Positions 1 to 7,081 of a stretch of 16,648 nt of DNA are shown one piece after another. Origin of the DNA: Candidatus Zhuqueibacterota bacterium (GTDB lineage Bacteria; Zhuqueibacterota; Zhuqueibacteria; Residuimicrobiales; Residuimicrobiaceae); the NCBI GenBank assembly GCA_016934435.1, contig JAFGSU010000463.1, positions 1-16,648 of the forward strand, read 5' to 3'. How positions within the stretch are numbered: the stretch's first letter is position 1; every line of letters begins with the position of its first letter. The position numbers and the translations under genes are program-made. Under the pieces are notes generated by a model. It saw only the letters and a program-made list of their open reading frames with translations, was not told the DNA's origin and made no database searches.

Positions 1-1431
1 AAAATAAGCTCCACGCCCCTGTTCGACCCCGCACTATGGCACAAATCGCTGAACGTGGACAGCCTGATCAGGGCGCAAAATTTCACGACCCTGGCGCTGA
101 TCGATTCGCTGCAGCGGCAAACCGATCCGGCTTTTGCGGAATGGGACAGCACGCTCGCTTCCTTTCAGCAGGAAAAGGAACGACTGGAAGCGCTCAAGAC
201 CGAGCTGCTGGCCATCAGACCCGCACAATTGAAAACGGTTGAAGAGATCACCTCCGCCCTCACCGTGGTGGATGACACCCGCAAGACCGTGGGGCAACTG
301 TCGTCGTCGTTCAATACCCGTTATTCGGCCATCAGCGATAAAGTAAAAACCCTTACGGCCTCGGTGTCGACCATCGATGAGGCTGTGGCGGGTGACGTCA
401 AGCAGGTCCTTTCGCAGGCGCGGCTGCCGGATATCGATGCCATGGGACTGGCGGAACAGTTTGTCGGCAGGAAAATTTTAACCGATTTGCAAAAAGCAGC
501 AAGATGGATCGATGCAGGACGATCCCTGGCCCGGCGATATACGCCGAAACCGGACTATGAAAAACCGCCACGCCTGCAGGGACAGGATATTCATTTCCCG
601 GCAGAGCGGGGGTATCCGAAACTGTGGATCAAAGAGATCATAATATCCGGGGGAACCGACCGGGCGCAGAATTCGGAATATATCTATCTGAGCGGCATGG
701 TGAAGAATATCTCCTCAGACCAAGGCGCGGCGGGGGAACCTCTAACAATTGATTTATCAGGGAACAGGGGGGATGGCATTTCATTGTCTTTCTCCGGCTT
801 GATGGATCGGCGTTCGGAAACGCCGGTCGACGAATACAGGGCGAATCTGAGCGGCTTCCGGCTCGATTCATTCAGTCTCGGCAAAACAGATTTTCTGCCC
901 ACCACCGTTGCGGATACCAGGTTGGCAGCGGATGTGTCGGCGGCGGTCGCAGGTCAGACCGTCGATATTCGCGGTGATTTGCATTTACGCTCGATGAAGC
1001 TGAATTTTGCGGTGGAGCCGAGAAACATCGGCGAGCGGATCGCCCGCGACGTCCTCAGCGACGTCAGCGGTCTCGATGCCGGATTCCGGGTCTGGCGCAA
1101 GGAGGGTGGACTGGATGCGTCGTTCACCACCGATCTGGATGACCAGTTCGCCGCCGGCATCAAGCGGGTGGTCGGCGCGGAACTCGCCGCGTTGCAGAAC
1201 CAGATTCGCAAGCGGGTGGAAGATGAAATTGCCGGAAAGCGCAGAACGTTTGAGCGGGCATTTTCAGCTGAAAAAACCAAAGTTCAGGGTAGACTCGAAG
1301 AGTACAAAGCCCTCATCGAAGAGAACAAGCGCATGATCGAGGAGAAGAAAAAAGAGCTTGAAGCGAGGCTGGAAGAAATCAAAAAGGGTGCGGTGGACAG
1401 GGTTTTAAAGGACGTGTTCAAGCGGAATTGA
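1..1431 (+). CDS. TIGR03545-like envelope protein, 3' part (5' end outside window)
   Basis: The frame is open from the first base, so this is the C-terminal 476 residues of a longer protein; the GTG at 55 is an internal codon, not a supported start. Reading in order there is an alpha-helical, coiled-coil-prone first third (about residues 20-150), a middle part with the 'RLQGQDIHFP...GYPKLWIK' block (about 190-215) followed by beta-rich sequence resembling AsmA-like or outer-membrane-lipid-transport repeats, and a highly charged C-terminal coiled coil (about 400-465) rich in Glu, Lys and Arg. I recall this architecture from TIGR03545, a sparsely distributed family of roughly 550 residues in bacteria with outer membranes, often paired with a small membrane protein (TIGR03546). 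Its function is unknown; a role in the envelope is an inference. The missing N-terminus would be expected to carry a membrane anchor. The family name rests on remembered motifs, not a search. Confidence 0.62.
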   Translation, partial: KISSTPLFDPALWHKSLNVDSLIRAQNFTTLALIDSLQRQTDPAFAEWDSTLASFQQEKERLEALKTELLAIRPAQLKTVEEITSALTVVDDTRKTVGQLSSSFNTRYSAISDKVKTLTASVSTIDEAVAGDVKQVLSQARLPDIDAMGLAEQFVGRKILTDLQKAARWIDAGRSLARRYTPKPDYEKPPRLQGQDIHFPAERGYPKLWIKEIIISGGTDRAQNSEYIYLSGMVKNISSDQGAAGEPLTIDLSGNRGDGISLSFSGLMDRRSETPVDEYRANLSGFRLDSFSLGKTDFLPTTVADTRLAADVSAAVAGQTVDIRGDLHLRSMKLNFAVEPRNIGERIARDVLSDVSGLDAGFRVWRKEGGLDASFTTDLDDQFAAGIKRVVGAELAALQNQIRKRVEDEIAGKRRTFERAFSAEKTKVQGRLEEYKALIEENKRMIEEKKKELEARLEEIKKGAVDRVLKDVFKRN

Positions 1432-1520
1432 ATGGCTCGAGCAAAAGCCTCGCGGATTGTGGTCGCGCGAGTGGTGGGATAAAGCGTCGGAGTGTGTGGG
1501 TGTGAAATTAAAGAAATTTA

Positions 1521-1544
1521 ACGCAAGGGCGCAGGGACGCAAAG
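1521..1544. repeat. Degenerate ACGCAAAG-type dispersed repeat fragment
   Basis: The segment reads ACGCAAGGGC, GCAGGGACGC, AAAG: three imperfect turns of an 'ACGCAARG RCGCA' unit. Closely similar A/G-rich units with CGCA every few bases occur as dispersed intergenic repeats in many bacterial genomes. It lies outside genes, next to other hairpin sequence, which fits a decayed copy. The link to a repeat family is from memory and needs a genome-wide count. Confidence 0.35.
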
Positions 1545-1683
1545 AAAAAAGCGGAGCTATTGTGGCCATGGCTATCCCAAGCGTGGATAGAGTTCTTGAA
1601 AACAGCCAAACCCCGGATGTTATCGTGTTTTTTGCGGCAACTCTTTGCCTCTCAGGCCAATAAAATCAAATACATATTAAATA

Positions 1684-1712
1684 CCCGGAATCGCAAAGAG
1701 CGCGACTCCGGG
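1684..1712. other. 11-bp inverted repeat (hairpin)
   Basis: CCCGGAATCGC at 1684-1694 faces GCGACTCCGGG at 1702-1712 across a 7-base loop. The one imperfect position is an A-C mismatch in plus-strand RNA but a G-U pair in minus-strand RNA, so the fold is stronger in a minus-strand transcript. On that strand it is followed by AT-rich sequence rather than a clean T-run. It could be a weak terminator for leftward transcription leaving the TIR region, or part of a repeat. No gene reads leftward into it nearby. Confidence 0.4.
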
Positions 1713-1808
1713 GTTGATTCTACGTTTTCACATCCTCTTTAAATCTTGGGATCGAAAAAAAATAATATAGCAAATTTCGGTTAGAAGGATGTTTTAGTTT
1801 AATCTTCA

Positions 1809-1814
1809 TATAAT
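1809..1814 (+). promoter_or_regulatory. Candidate -10 box upstream of the TIR pseudogene
   Basis: A perfect TATAAT lies 28 nt before the ATG at 1843. I find no matching -35 box at 16-18 bp spacing, and the region is AT-rich, so chance is a real possibility. The ribosome binding site of the same gene is AAAGG at 1831-1835, 7 nt before the ATG. Confidence 0.25.
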
Positions 1815-1842
1815 GCGATATCTTTAATTGAAAGGTAAGAAA

Positions 1843-2241
1843 ATGGGTGGGAAAAAATCATTTATATTTTTTAGTTACTCGCGTCAAGACAGTGAATTTG
1901 CTCTCAAATTAGCAAAGGACTTGTGATCAGCCGGTGCTAATATCTGGATAGATCAACTGGACATACTAACTGGTGCACGATGGGATCTCGCAATTGAGCG
2001 AGCCCTTGAAGAATGTGAATTATTTCTGGTAATTATCACCCCTAATTCTGTCAAATCGAATAATGTGATGGATGAGGTTAGTTACGCCTTGGATGAGAAA
2101 AAGCAGATAATATCAGTATTTTTTCGGCAAACCAGAATCCCCTTCTGTTTAAGGCGATTTCAATACATAGATAGTGTAAATGATTATAACAAAGGCATAA
2201 CAAAATTAAAAGAAATATTAGGGGTAATCGATTCTGAATAG
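1843..2241 (+). pseudogene. TIR-domain protein gene with an internal TGA stop
   Basis: Starting at the ATG at 1843, with AAAGG upstream, the frame runs to a TAG at 2239-2241 (132 codons) but is broken by a TGA at codon 28 (1924-1926). Read through, it is a complete bacterial TIR domain: 'FIFFSYSRQDSEFA' (beta A and box 1) at about 7-20; 'GANIWIDQLDI' at 31-41 with 'GARWDLAIERALEECE' at 44-59; 'FLVIITPNSVKSNNVMDEVS' at 61-80; and 'RRFQYIDSVNDY' near the end. E78 in 'MDEV' sits where TIR NADases keep their catalytic Glu. In homologues as I recall them the broken position is Arg (L-R-S-A-G), so a CGA to TGA transition is the simplest cause. No in-frame start follows soon after the stop. After the TAG the same frame stays open to 2317-2325, so the ancestral protein may have been longer. 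TIR proteins often serve in anti-phage defence; no partner gene is seen here. Base composition is more AT-rich than its neighbours, fitting an acquired and decaying gene. Confidence 0.82.
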
Positions 2242-2734
2242 ACATTACATACGAATGATCTTGATGAAAATCCAAAATCCAAATCATCAGAAAAAGAACC
2301 AATCAAATTGAATCAGATGTATTGACTCAATCTGGCAGATATGATAATATTGGATCTAATGGAACAGTAAAATCAACAATTCATAATTCTAATCTCTATA
2401 ACCTCTGTAGCTTGAGAATATTTGTACGACCATTGAATCGCCCCTGAGCGTAAGAATAAAAAGCGGTTTAGTAAGAATGCCTGCTCACTATTGACGAATT
2501 AATGCAATTTCTATCAAGTTATGCAAATGAAAATTAATATATTTTTAAAATCACTTTTCAACCCATCCAAAATGGCATCGTAAAGACAATAAAAACCTGC
2601 CATTCTGGCGGTTATATCCCCTTTATTCGCTTTTTCTTACCTTCGTCGATTTTTCTTCGACCCTTCGCCCATCATATATTAACTGAAAGTCTGCCAGTCT
2701 GTCATACATGCCCTTTTGTTCACATTTCTTTATG

Positions 2735-2763
2735 TTCGGCATAGATTCGGCGTAGCTTCGGCC
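2735..2763. repeat. 11-bp tandem repeat, about 2.6 copies
   Basis: TTCGGCATAGA (2735-2745), TTCGGCGTAGC (2746-2756) and a partial TTCGGCC (2757-2763) follow each other directly. Two positions differ between the full units. It is GC-richer than the sequence around it and lies in the gene-free region. No function is evident. Confidence 0.55.
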
Positions 2764-2926
2764 AGGCTATACCAAAATAAAGTCTGCTATTTTTGCATAC
2801 TTTAAATGTTGAATAAATAAACGCCCCGGCTTTTCAGGAAATAGATTAAGGGTAGCTTTACCCGTACTATCTACTATAATTTATACTGTAATTCCTGCTC
2901 CATTTCACCAGGGATGATATAGTGGT

Positions 2927-2991
2927 GATTGCTTCTTTCTAACGCAGTTTTGATGATAAAGGATAAATCTGTTCCTCCGCTCGCAATGACA
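2927..2991 (-). repeat. Degenerate GTCATTGCGAGCG-type dispersed repeat
   Basis: On the minus strand 2971-2991 reads TGTCATTGCGAGCGGAGGAAC, and the far edge at 2927-2935 reads GAAGCAATC. These are the two ends of the common bacterial dispersed element 'GTCATTGCGAGCG...GAAGCAATC', here with an unrelated or decayed middle. It lies about 90 nt downstream of the GH31 stop, a usual place for such elements. The family assignment is from memory of the motif. Confidence 0.5.
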
Positions 2992-3076
2992 TTCTTTTTT
3001 CTGTCATTTCCGAAATCATAGCATCTTTACCACGCACATCTCACAACGGATCAACCCCGCGCGACGGTGGCCGGTA

Positions 3077-5497
3077 TTATTGCATTACTATCTCTTGCCG
3101 TCTACCCCTGTCGGTATATTTTATCACGACAAGGTTTTTTCCCTCATCATACCTGTACGTATCATTGCCAGGGATTAATTTTGTCCCGTCAAGCGTCACG
3201 CCGGAAGGCTCGGTTTCGATCCCGTGCCAGTGGACGGTCAGGGTTCTGTCCTCGATTTCATAGCCGTCGTGGGTGTGACTTTTGCTCAACACCCACCTGC
3301 CCGTGTCTCCGGATAATTCAAATAGCGTCGTGCGATAGTTCCCCTGCAGGTAGGCCATGCTCGCGCCGTCATCTTCATATAACATAAACGTACCCTGACC
3401 GGGAAAAACATCGACGGTCAGATCCGCGCCCGGTTTCTCACCGACATACTGCATCGCCTCCCGGCCGACTAAAATGCCGCCCTGTCTGAGAAACAACGGC
3501 AACCGATTCAGCGGCGCTTCCACTAAAACCGTCTGAGCTCCCTGATAAATTTTATCGTCGTTTAAATCCAACCATTTCCCCGCCGGCAAATAGACCTTTT
3601 TTAGATATTGCCCGATCCGCGTGACCGGGGCGGCCAATACTTTTTCGCCCACAAAAAACTGATGCTGAAACTCATGATAAAAAGTCGCTTCATCCTCCTG
3701 ATCATGATAGAACAGCGGACGGATCACAGGCGCGCCGGTTTGATGGCTCTGCCATACAAGCGAATAGAGATAGGGCAGCAAGCGGTAGCGCCACTCAATG
3801 GTGCGGCGATTGAGCTCCTCGATATATTCGCCGAACGACCAGGGCTCCTGATCGCTGGTGCCGTGTTGAGAATGGGTGCGGAAGAACGGCGACAGGGCGC
3901 CTACCTGCATCCAGCGGGCGAACAGTTCCGGCGTCGGCGTGCCGATAAAACCGCCGACATCGGTGCCGGTGAAGGAGACGCCGGAAAGTCCCAGCCCCTG
4001 CAGCAGCCGGATGCCTAATTCCAGATGATCCTCGCTGGCCACGTTGTCGCCGGTCCAGACGGCGCTGTAGCGCTGGATGCCGGCAGAGCCGGCGCGGGTG
4101 ATGATGAACGGCCGCTCATCATGCCGCAGCTGTTGTACGCCCTCGCGGGTGCTGCGCGACATCAACAGGCCGTACAGATTATGCATTTTTTTGTGGCTGG
4201 AATTCAATCCGTCGTCATCCCAGATGGTCTCCAGAGGAAAAGCCTGACCCCAGCAGGCCGGTTCATTCATATCGCACCAGAAGCCATCGATGCCGTCGTC
4301 TAACAGGCCGTTAAAAAGGCTCCCCCACCACCCCCTGGTCTGCGACCGGCTGAAATCGGGAAAGTAGGAATCCCCGGGCCAGACCTGTCCGATATAAACC
4401 TCACCGTCGGGATATTTAACAAAATGGCCGCCAGCTAATCCCTGTTGCGCGACCCAATAGGCGTCATCTTTTTTCACACCCGGATCAATGATCACCACCA
4501 CCTTAAATCCCATGTCCTGTAAAGTCTGCAGCATACCCTTTGGGTCCGGAAAACGGTCTTTGTCCCAGGTGAATACGCGATAGCTGTCCATATAATGGAT
4601 ATCCAGATGGATGACATCGGCTGGTATTTTCTTATTGCGAAAAGTCTGCGCCAGGGTAAGCACCTCACTGTCGGGATAATAACTCCATCGGCACTGTTGA
4701 TAGCCGAGCGCCCATTCAGGCGGCATGGGCATATGACCGGTGAGGTCGCTGTAGGTCTCGACCACGCGGCTGATCTGCGGCCCGTATATAAAGTAATAAT
4801 CCAGCACCCCGCCGTCGGCGGCAAATGAATAATAGCGCAGATTGCCCGCACCCATATTGAAAACCGAGCGATAGCTGTTGTTGAAATAGATGCCGTATGC
4901 CTGTCCGTCGCGCAGGCCGATGAAAAAGGGTATGGACTGGTAGATGGGATCCGATTCGTTGCCGTAGCCGGGCACATCGCTGTTCCACATGGTATATTGC
5001 CGGCCGCGCTTATTGACGTCGCCGGTCTTTTCGCCCAGGCCGAAAAACTTTTCGTCCGCTGTTATCGCCTTCCAGCAGCGCACTTCATTGCCGTCCCATC
5101 CCATGCCCATGCCGGGGTCATCCTGATTGATCAAGCGTCTCGATTTATCCAGTACCGACAGACGGCATGGATTCTTTTGTATGCGCAACTCGATGCGATC
5201 GGTTATTGCCCTGATGCAAGTTCTTTCTTCTTTAATGGTAAGCGAGACCGGGGGCCATTTCCTGTCGATGACGGCATAGTGCAGCGGCGCTTCTTCACCG
5301 TTGGCGTGTTTCAGGGTGACGCGAAACATGTCGGCCTGCAGGAATTCAATTTCGATCCCATGGCCGTCTTGGCAGGTTATGTGTAATCCCTGAAGGATTT
5401 GCCGATATTGCTGCACATCTCCTATAAATTGATAATTGGCCGTTAGCGGCATGGTTGAAAACAGCAGTGAAAGGAAGAGGAAATTCAAACGGCGCAT
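3077..5497 (-). CDS. GH31 glycoside hydrolase, alpha-glucosidase-like, exported
   Basis: This 806-residue retaining glycosidase should remove alpha-linked glucose (less likely xylose) from the non-reducing ends of oligosaccharides in the periplasm or outside the cell. A signal peptide covers about residues 1-20 ('NFLFLSLLFS', then 'PLTA'), with no lipobox Cys. The N-terminal beta-sandwich (about 25-250, including 'SIPFFIGLRDGQAYGIYFNN') is followed by the TIM barrel. The barrel has 'DIHYMD' (D299, D304), the nucleophile in 'GFWCDMNEPA' (D409), the acid/base in 'WTGDN' (D484) and 'FFRTHS' (H542). A DUF5110-like beta domain follows near 700-740 ('YEDDGASMAY'). The start at 5497 is chosen because AGGAGG sits 6 nt before it; an earlier in-frame start would add 26 residues inside the upstream gene. 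All catalytic residues are present and the length is normal. It is the last gene of the tight minus-strand group, 14 nt after the B3/B4 gene. The exact substrate cannot be read from sequence. Confidence 0.92.
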   Translation of the reverse strand: MRRLNFLFLSLLFSTMPLTANYQFIGDVQQYRQILQGLHITCQDGHGIEIEFLQADMFRVTLKHANGEEAPLHYAVIDRKWPPVSLTIKEERTCIRAITDRIELRIQKNPCRLSVLDKSRRLINQDDPGMGMGWDGNEVRCWKAITADEKFFGLGEKTGDVNKRGRQYTMWNSDVPGYGNESDPIYQSIPFFIGLRDGQAYGIYFNNSYRSVFNMGAGNLRYYSFAADGGVLDYYFIYGPQISRVVETYSDLTGHMPMPPEWALGYQQCRWSYYPDSEVLTLAQTFRNKKIPADVIHLDIHYMDSYRVFTWDKDRFPDPKGMLQTLQDMGFKVVVIIDPGVKKDDAYWVAQQGLAGGHFVKYPDGEVYIGQVWPGDSYFPDFSRSQTRGWWGSLFNGLLDDGIDGFWCDMNEPACWGQAFPLETIWDDDGLNSSHKKMHNLYGLLMSRSTREGVQQLRHDERPFIITRAGSAGIQRYSAVWTGDNVASEDHLELGIRLLQGLGLSGVSFTGTDVGGFIGTPTPELFARWMQVGALSPFFRTHSQHGTSDQEPWSFGEYIEELNRRTIEWRYRLLPYLYSLVWQSHQTGAPVIRPLFYHDQEDEATFYHEFQHQFFVGEKVLAAPVTRIGQYLKKVYLPAGKWLDLNDDKIYQGAQTVLVEAPLNRLPLFLRQGGILVGREAMQYVGEKPGADLTVDVFPGQGTFMLYEDDGASMAYLQGNYRTTLFELSGDTGRWVLSKSHTHDGYEIEDRTLTVHWHGIETEPSGVTLDGTKLIPGNDTYRYDEGKNLVVIKYTDRGRRQEIVMQ

Positions 5498-5503
5498 ATT
5501 AGA

Positions 5504-5509
5504 CCTCCT
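5504..5509 (-). promoter_or_regulatory. Ribosome binding site that fixes the GH31 start
   Basis: AGGAGG on the minus strand, 6 nt before the ATG at 5497. It lies inside the short gap after the B3/B4 stop, so ribosomes ending there can restart at once. It rules in the start giving a clean signal peptide. Confidence 0.8.
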
Positions 5510-5511
5510 GA

Positions 5512-6183
5512 CTATAACGGTGCAACAGGATTTGCAACGTTGAGAATGCCGGATGAAACCATGCTGCCGCCGCAAATATCCATGGCGCGCGCTGCGAAAA
5601 TATCCATATTTTGCCGCAAGCTGTGTGCGTCATAGTATTCCGGCGCAAAAATCATCAACAGAGCCCGCCGCGTCCCTGTTCCGACGGCGGTGCGTAGCGA
5701 ATCGGTTATGGGAGAGCCAAAAGGACCGGTTTCGTCGGCGATGACATAGCGGTCGGCGAGATGCACTTCCTGCCCGTTTATCCCGGCGTACGACTCTCCG
5801 GTTCGACCGATGCGAACGTGGATGTCGCCGATGATTTTTTCTGCATCGTAGACGCAGATGGGCAGAAGGAAATCCAGCGAACACCAGTTGCCGACATCGA
5901 CGAGGGAATTGACGGTGTATAAATCTTTACCCTTGAGAGCGCGATGCAGCAGCGCTTCGGAGGAGGGCCGGCGCTTGGTCGGATCGATGCCGATGGCGTG
6001 AAAGAATGCTCGTCCCCACGACACACCAGGCACCTCGCTTATGGCATAATCCCGATGTTTAAGCCGGTACTGTTCGGCGCAATGTTGCAGTCTGTCAAAG
6101 GCGGTCGAAGTTTTGTCCACCTGGATTTCCTGCAACTGAATCCAGGCTAACTGGATGGGAATATGGTGATCAAGGCATAACAT
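5512..6183 (-). CDS. B3/B4 tRNA-synthetase-like domain protein (COG3382 type)
   Basis: A 223-residue protein matching the stand-alone B3/B4 family, which shares the fold of the editing region of the phenylalanyl-tRNA synthetase beta chain. Diagnostic blocks are 'GIDPTKRRPSSEALL' (about 65-79), 'VNSLVDVGNWCSLDFLLPI' (91-109), 'YDAEKIIGDI' (112-121) and 'IADETGPFGSPITDS' (148-162), ending in the strand 'RRALLMIFAP'. Whole-length homologues are about 220-240 residues, so it is complete. There is no signal peptide, so it is cytoplasmic. The family is thought to act on aminoacyl-tRNA or related ligands, but its substrate is not established. The ATG at 6183 overlaps the last 14 nt of the upstream membrane-protein gene; a TTG at 6213 is an alternative with no better ribosome site. 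The overlap means co-translation with that gene; why it sits beside GH31 is unclear. Confidence 0.82.
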   Translation of the reverse strand: MLCLDHHIPIQLAWIQLQEIQVDKTSTAFDRLQHCAEQYRLKHRDYAISEVPGVSWGRAFFHAIGIDPTKRRPSSEALLHRALKGKDLYTVNSLVDVGNWCSLDFLLPICVYDAEKIIGDIHVRIGRTGESYAGINGQEVHLADRYVIADETGPFGSPITDSLRTAVGTGTRRALLMIFAPEYYDAHSLRQNMDIFAARAMDICGGSMVSSGILNVANPVAPL

Positions 6184-7030
6184 ATTTTTGATAGAGCACT
6201 GTTTCGCTGGCAAAACCGGTCAATCGCAATGCTGCACGGAACAGCATGAAGAGCTGCTGCAGGATGAAAATCAGCGCAATGGTGAGCGCTATGCTGCCGT
6301 TGAGCAAATCCGCGATAAAATAGTAGATGAAAAAACCCACCGTGCCGGTCAGCGCAAAGATCAATGATAAAAGTACCACCCGGCCGAAATGGTCACGTAT
6401 AAACACCAGCGCCCGCCAGAGCGCTTTTCGCGTGGCGCGTTCCTCGCTGCTGATGATCTGAATGCGGCCATAATCGAATACCATGAGATAGAAGAAAACG
6501 CCGATTACATAGAGAATCAAGCGAATGAAACCGGAATAATAAGTAATATATTCATACGGGTCTTTTCCGAATATAAGCCGTTGCAGCAGGGTGATAATCT
6601 GGGGCAGGAGCAGTAAAATGAGCAAGACTAAAAGCGACCATAAAAACAGACGCAGGAAGCGGCCGAAGTACCTGCCAGCGGATCCCCAGAAGAGCGCCGC
6701 ATCGTACTGCCTGCCGGAGGCGAACAGTTTCAGCGCGCCGCCGGACAGGTAGAGGGTGAGCAGCCAGTACAGGATGGCCGCCAGCAGACCGAATAGCAGA
6801 ATGGGACCGATGGTCTCGCCGCTATATTGGAGGAACTCGATGAGCAAGTCTGCATCCATGCCGTATCGCAGCCGGTCGGCCATCTGACTGTGGCCGGCGA
6901 ATCGGTTCAGGGCCGCGCGCAGCGGCAGAATGATCAGTGCGGCGGTGATGAGGTTGGCGAAATAAAAGAACAGGATTAACCTTTTATGCGCCCACATGCG
7001 GGCGAGACCTTGTTTGATTATTGATAACAT
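6170..7030 (-). CDS. Six-helix inner-membrane protein of unknown function
   Basis: I do not recognise the family. The 286-residue product has six clear hydrophobic segments (about residues 19-38, 74-95, 124-148, 168-187, 222-247 and 249-272). A basic N-terminus ('KQGLARMWAHKR') suggests an N-in topology, and charged cytoplasmic loops such as 'SSEERATRKALWRAL' (about 194-208) lie between helices 4 and 5. The second and third segments are separated by 'YLSGGALKLFASGRQYDAALFWGSAGRYFGRF', a pattern reminiscent of multi-pass proteins of the DUF975 or YIP1 sort, but this is only a resemblance. The start at 7030 is preferred over one 27 nt upstream because AAAGGA lies 9 nt before it. It begins 51 nt after the M1 peptidase stop and overlaps the B3/B4 gene, so the three genes probably share a transcript. 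Confidence 0.8.
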   Translation of the reverse strand: MLSIIKQGLARMWAHKRLILFFYFANLITAALIILPLRAALNRFAGHSQMADRLRYGMDADLLIEFLQYSGETIGPILLFGLLAAILYWLLTLYLSGGALKLFASGRQYDAALFWGSAGRYFGRFLRLFLWSLLVLLILLLLPQIITLLQRLIFGKDPYEYITYYSGFIRLILYVIGVFFYLMVFDYGRIQIISSEERATRKALWRALVFIRDHFGRVVLLSLIFALTGTVGFFIYYFIADLLNGSIALTIALIFILQQLFMLFRAALRLTGFASETVLYQKYVMP

Positions 7031-7039
7031 GTTAAGGTG

Positions 7040-7045
7040 TCCTTT
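7040..7045 (-). promoter_or_regulatory. Ribosome binding site of the six-helix membrane protein
   Basis: AAAGGA on the minus strand, 9 nt before the ATG at 7030. It favours this start over the in-frame upstream start at 7057, which would place the site inside the coding region. Confidence 0.55.
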
Positions 7046-7081
7046 GTTTGAATGCAAGATTCAGGAGCGGATGATTTGCTA

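Larger units (their letters stand above)
1432..1842. other. Intergenic region between the TIGR03545-like gene and the TIR pseudogene
   Basis: No convincing gene. Short open frames at 1457-1663 and 1560-1742 lack a good ribosome binding site and run through a repeat-like segment, so I do not call them. The stretch holds a small inverted repeat just after the upstream stop (CTCGCG at 1449-1454, CGCGAG at 1466-1471, no T-run), a degenerate ACGCAAAG-type repeat at 1521-1544, a longer hairpin at 1684-1712, and an AT-rich run from about 1740 leading into the TIR pseudogene. Confidence 0.6.
2242..3076. other. Gene-free AT-rich region downstream of the TIR pseudogene
   Basis: No gene is supported on either strand. 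The first 100 bases after the TIR stop may be eroded 3' sequence of that gene, with stops in all frames. Further on are an 11-bp tandem repeat (2735-2763), a small hairpin GGGTA/TACCC at 2850-2863, and an imperfect GTCATTGCGAG-type repeat near 2927-2990. A 7-bp hairpin (AATGACA 2985-2991, TGTCATT 3002-3008) lies about 70 nt beyond the GH31 stop. In the leftward direction the 2850-2863 hairpin is followed by TTAATCTATTT and could be a weak terminator for the GH31 transcript. I see no transposase, integrase or tRNA. Confidence 0.6.

Noticed and set aside
1457..1742. Two overlapping small open frames after the TIGR03545-like gene
   Set aside because: They run through repeat-like sequence, lack ribosome sites and show no protein-like pattern.
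1924..1926. In-frame TGA in the TIR gene as a recoded or selenocysteine codon
   Set aside because: Other genes in the window use TGA as a normal stop, the expected residue is Arg rather than Cys or Sec, and I see no clear stem-loop just after it. A nonsense mutation or sequencing error is simpler.
3608..4303. Long plus-strand open frames opposite the GH31 gene
   Set aside because: They are antisense to the conserved GH31 barrel, where codon bias of the real gene keeps the opposite strand open.
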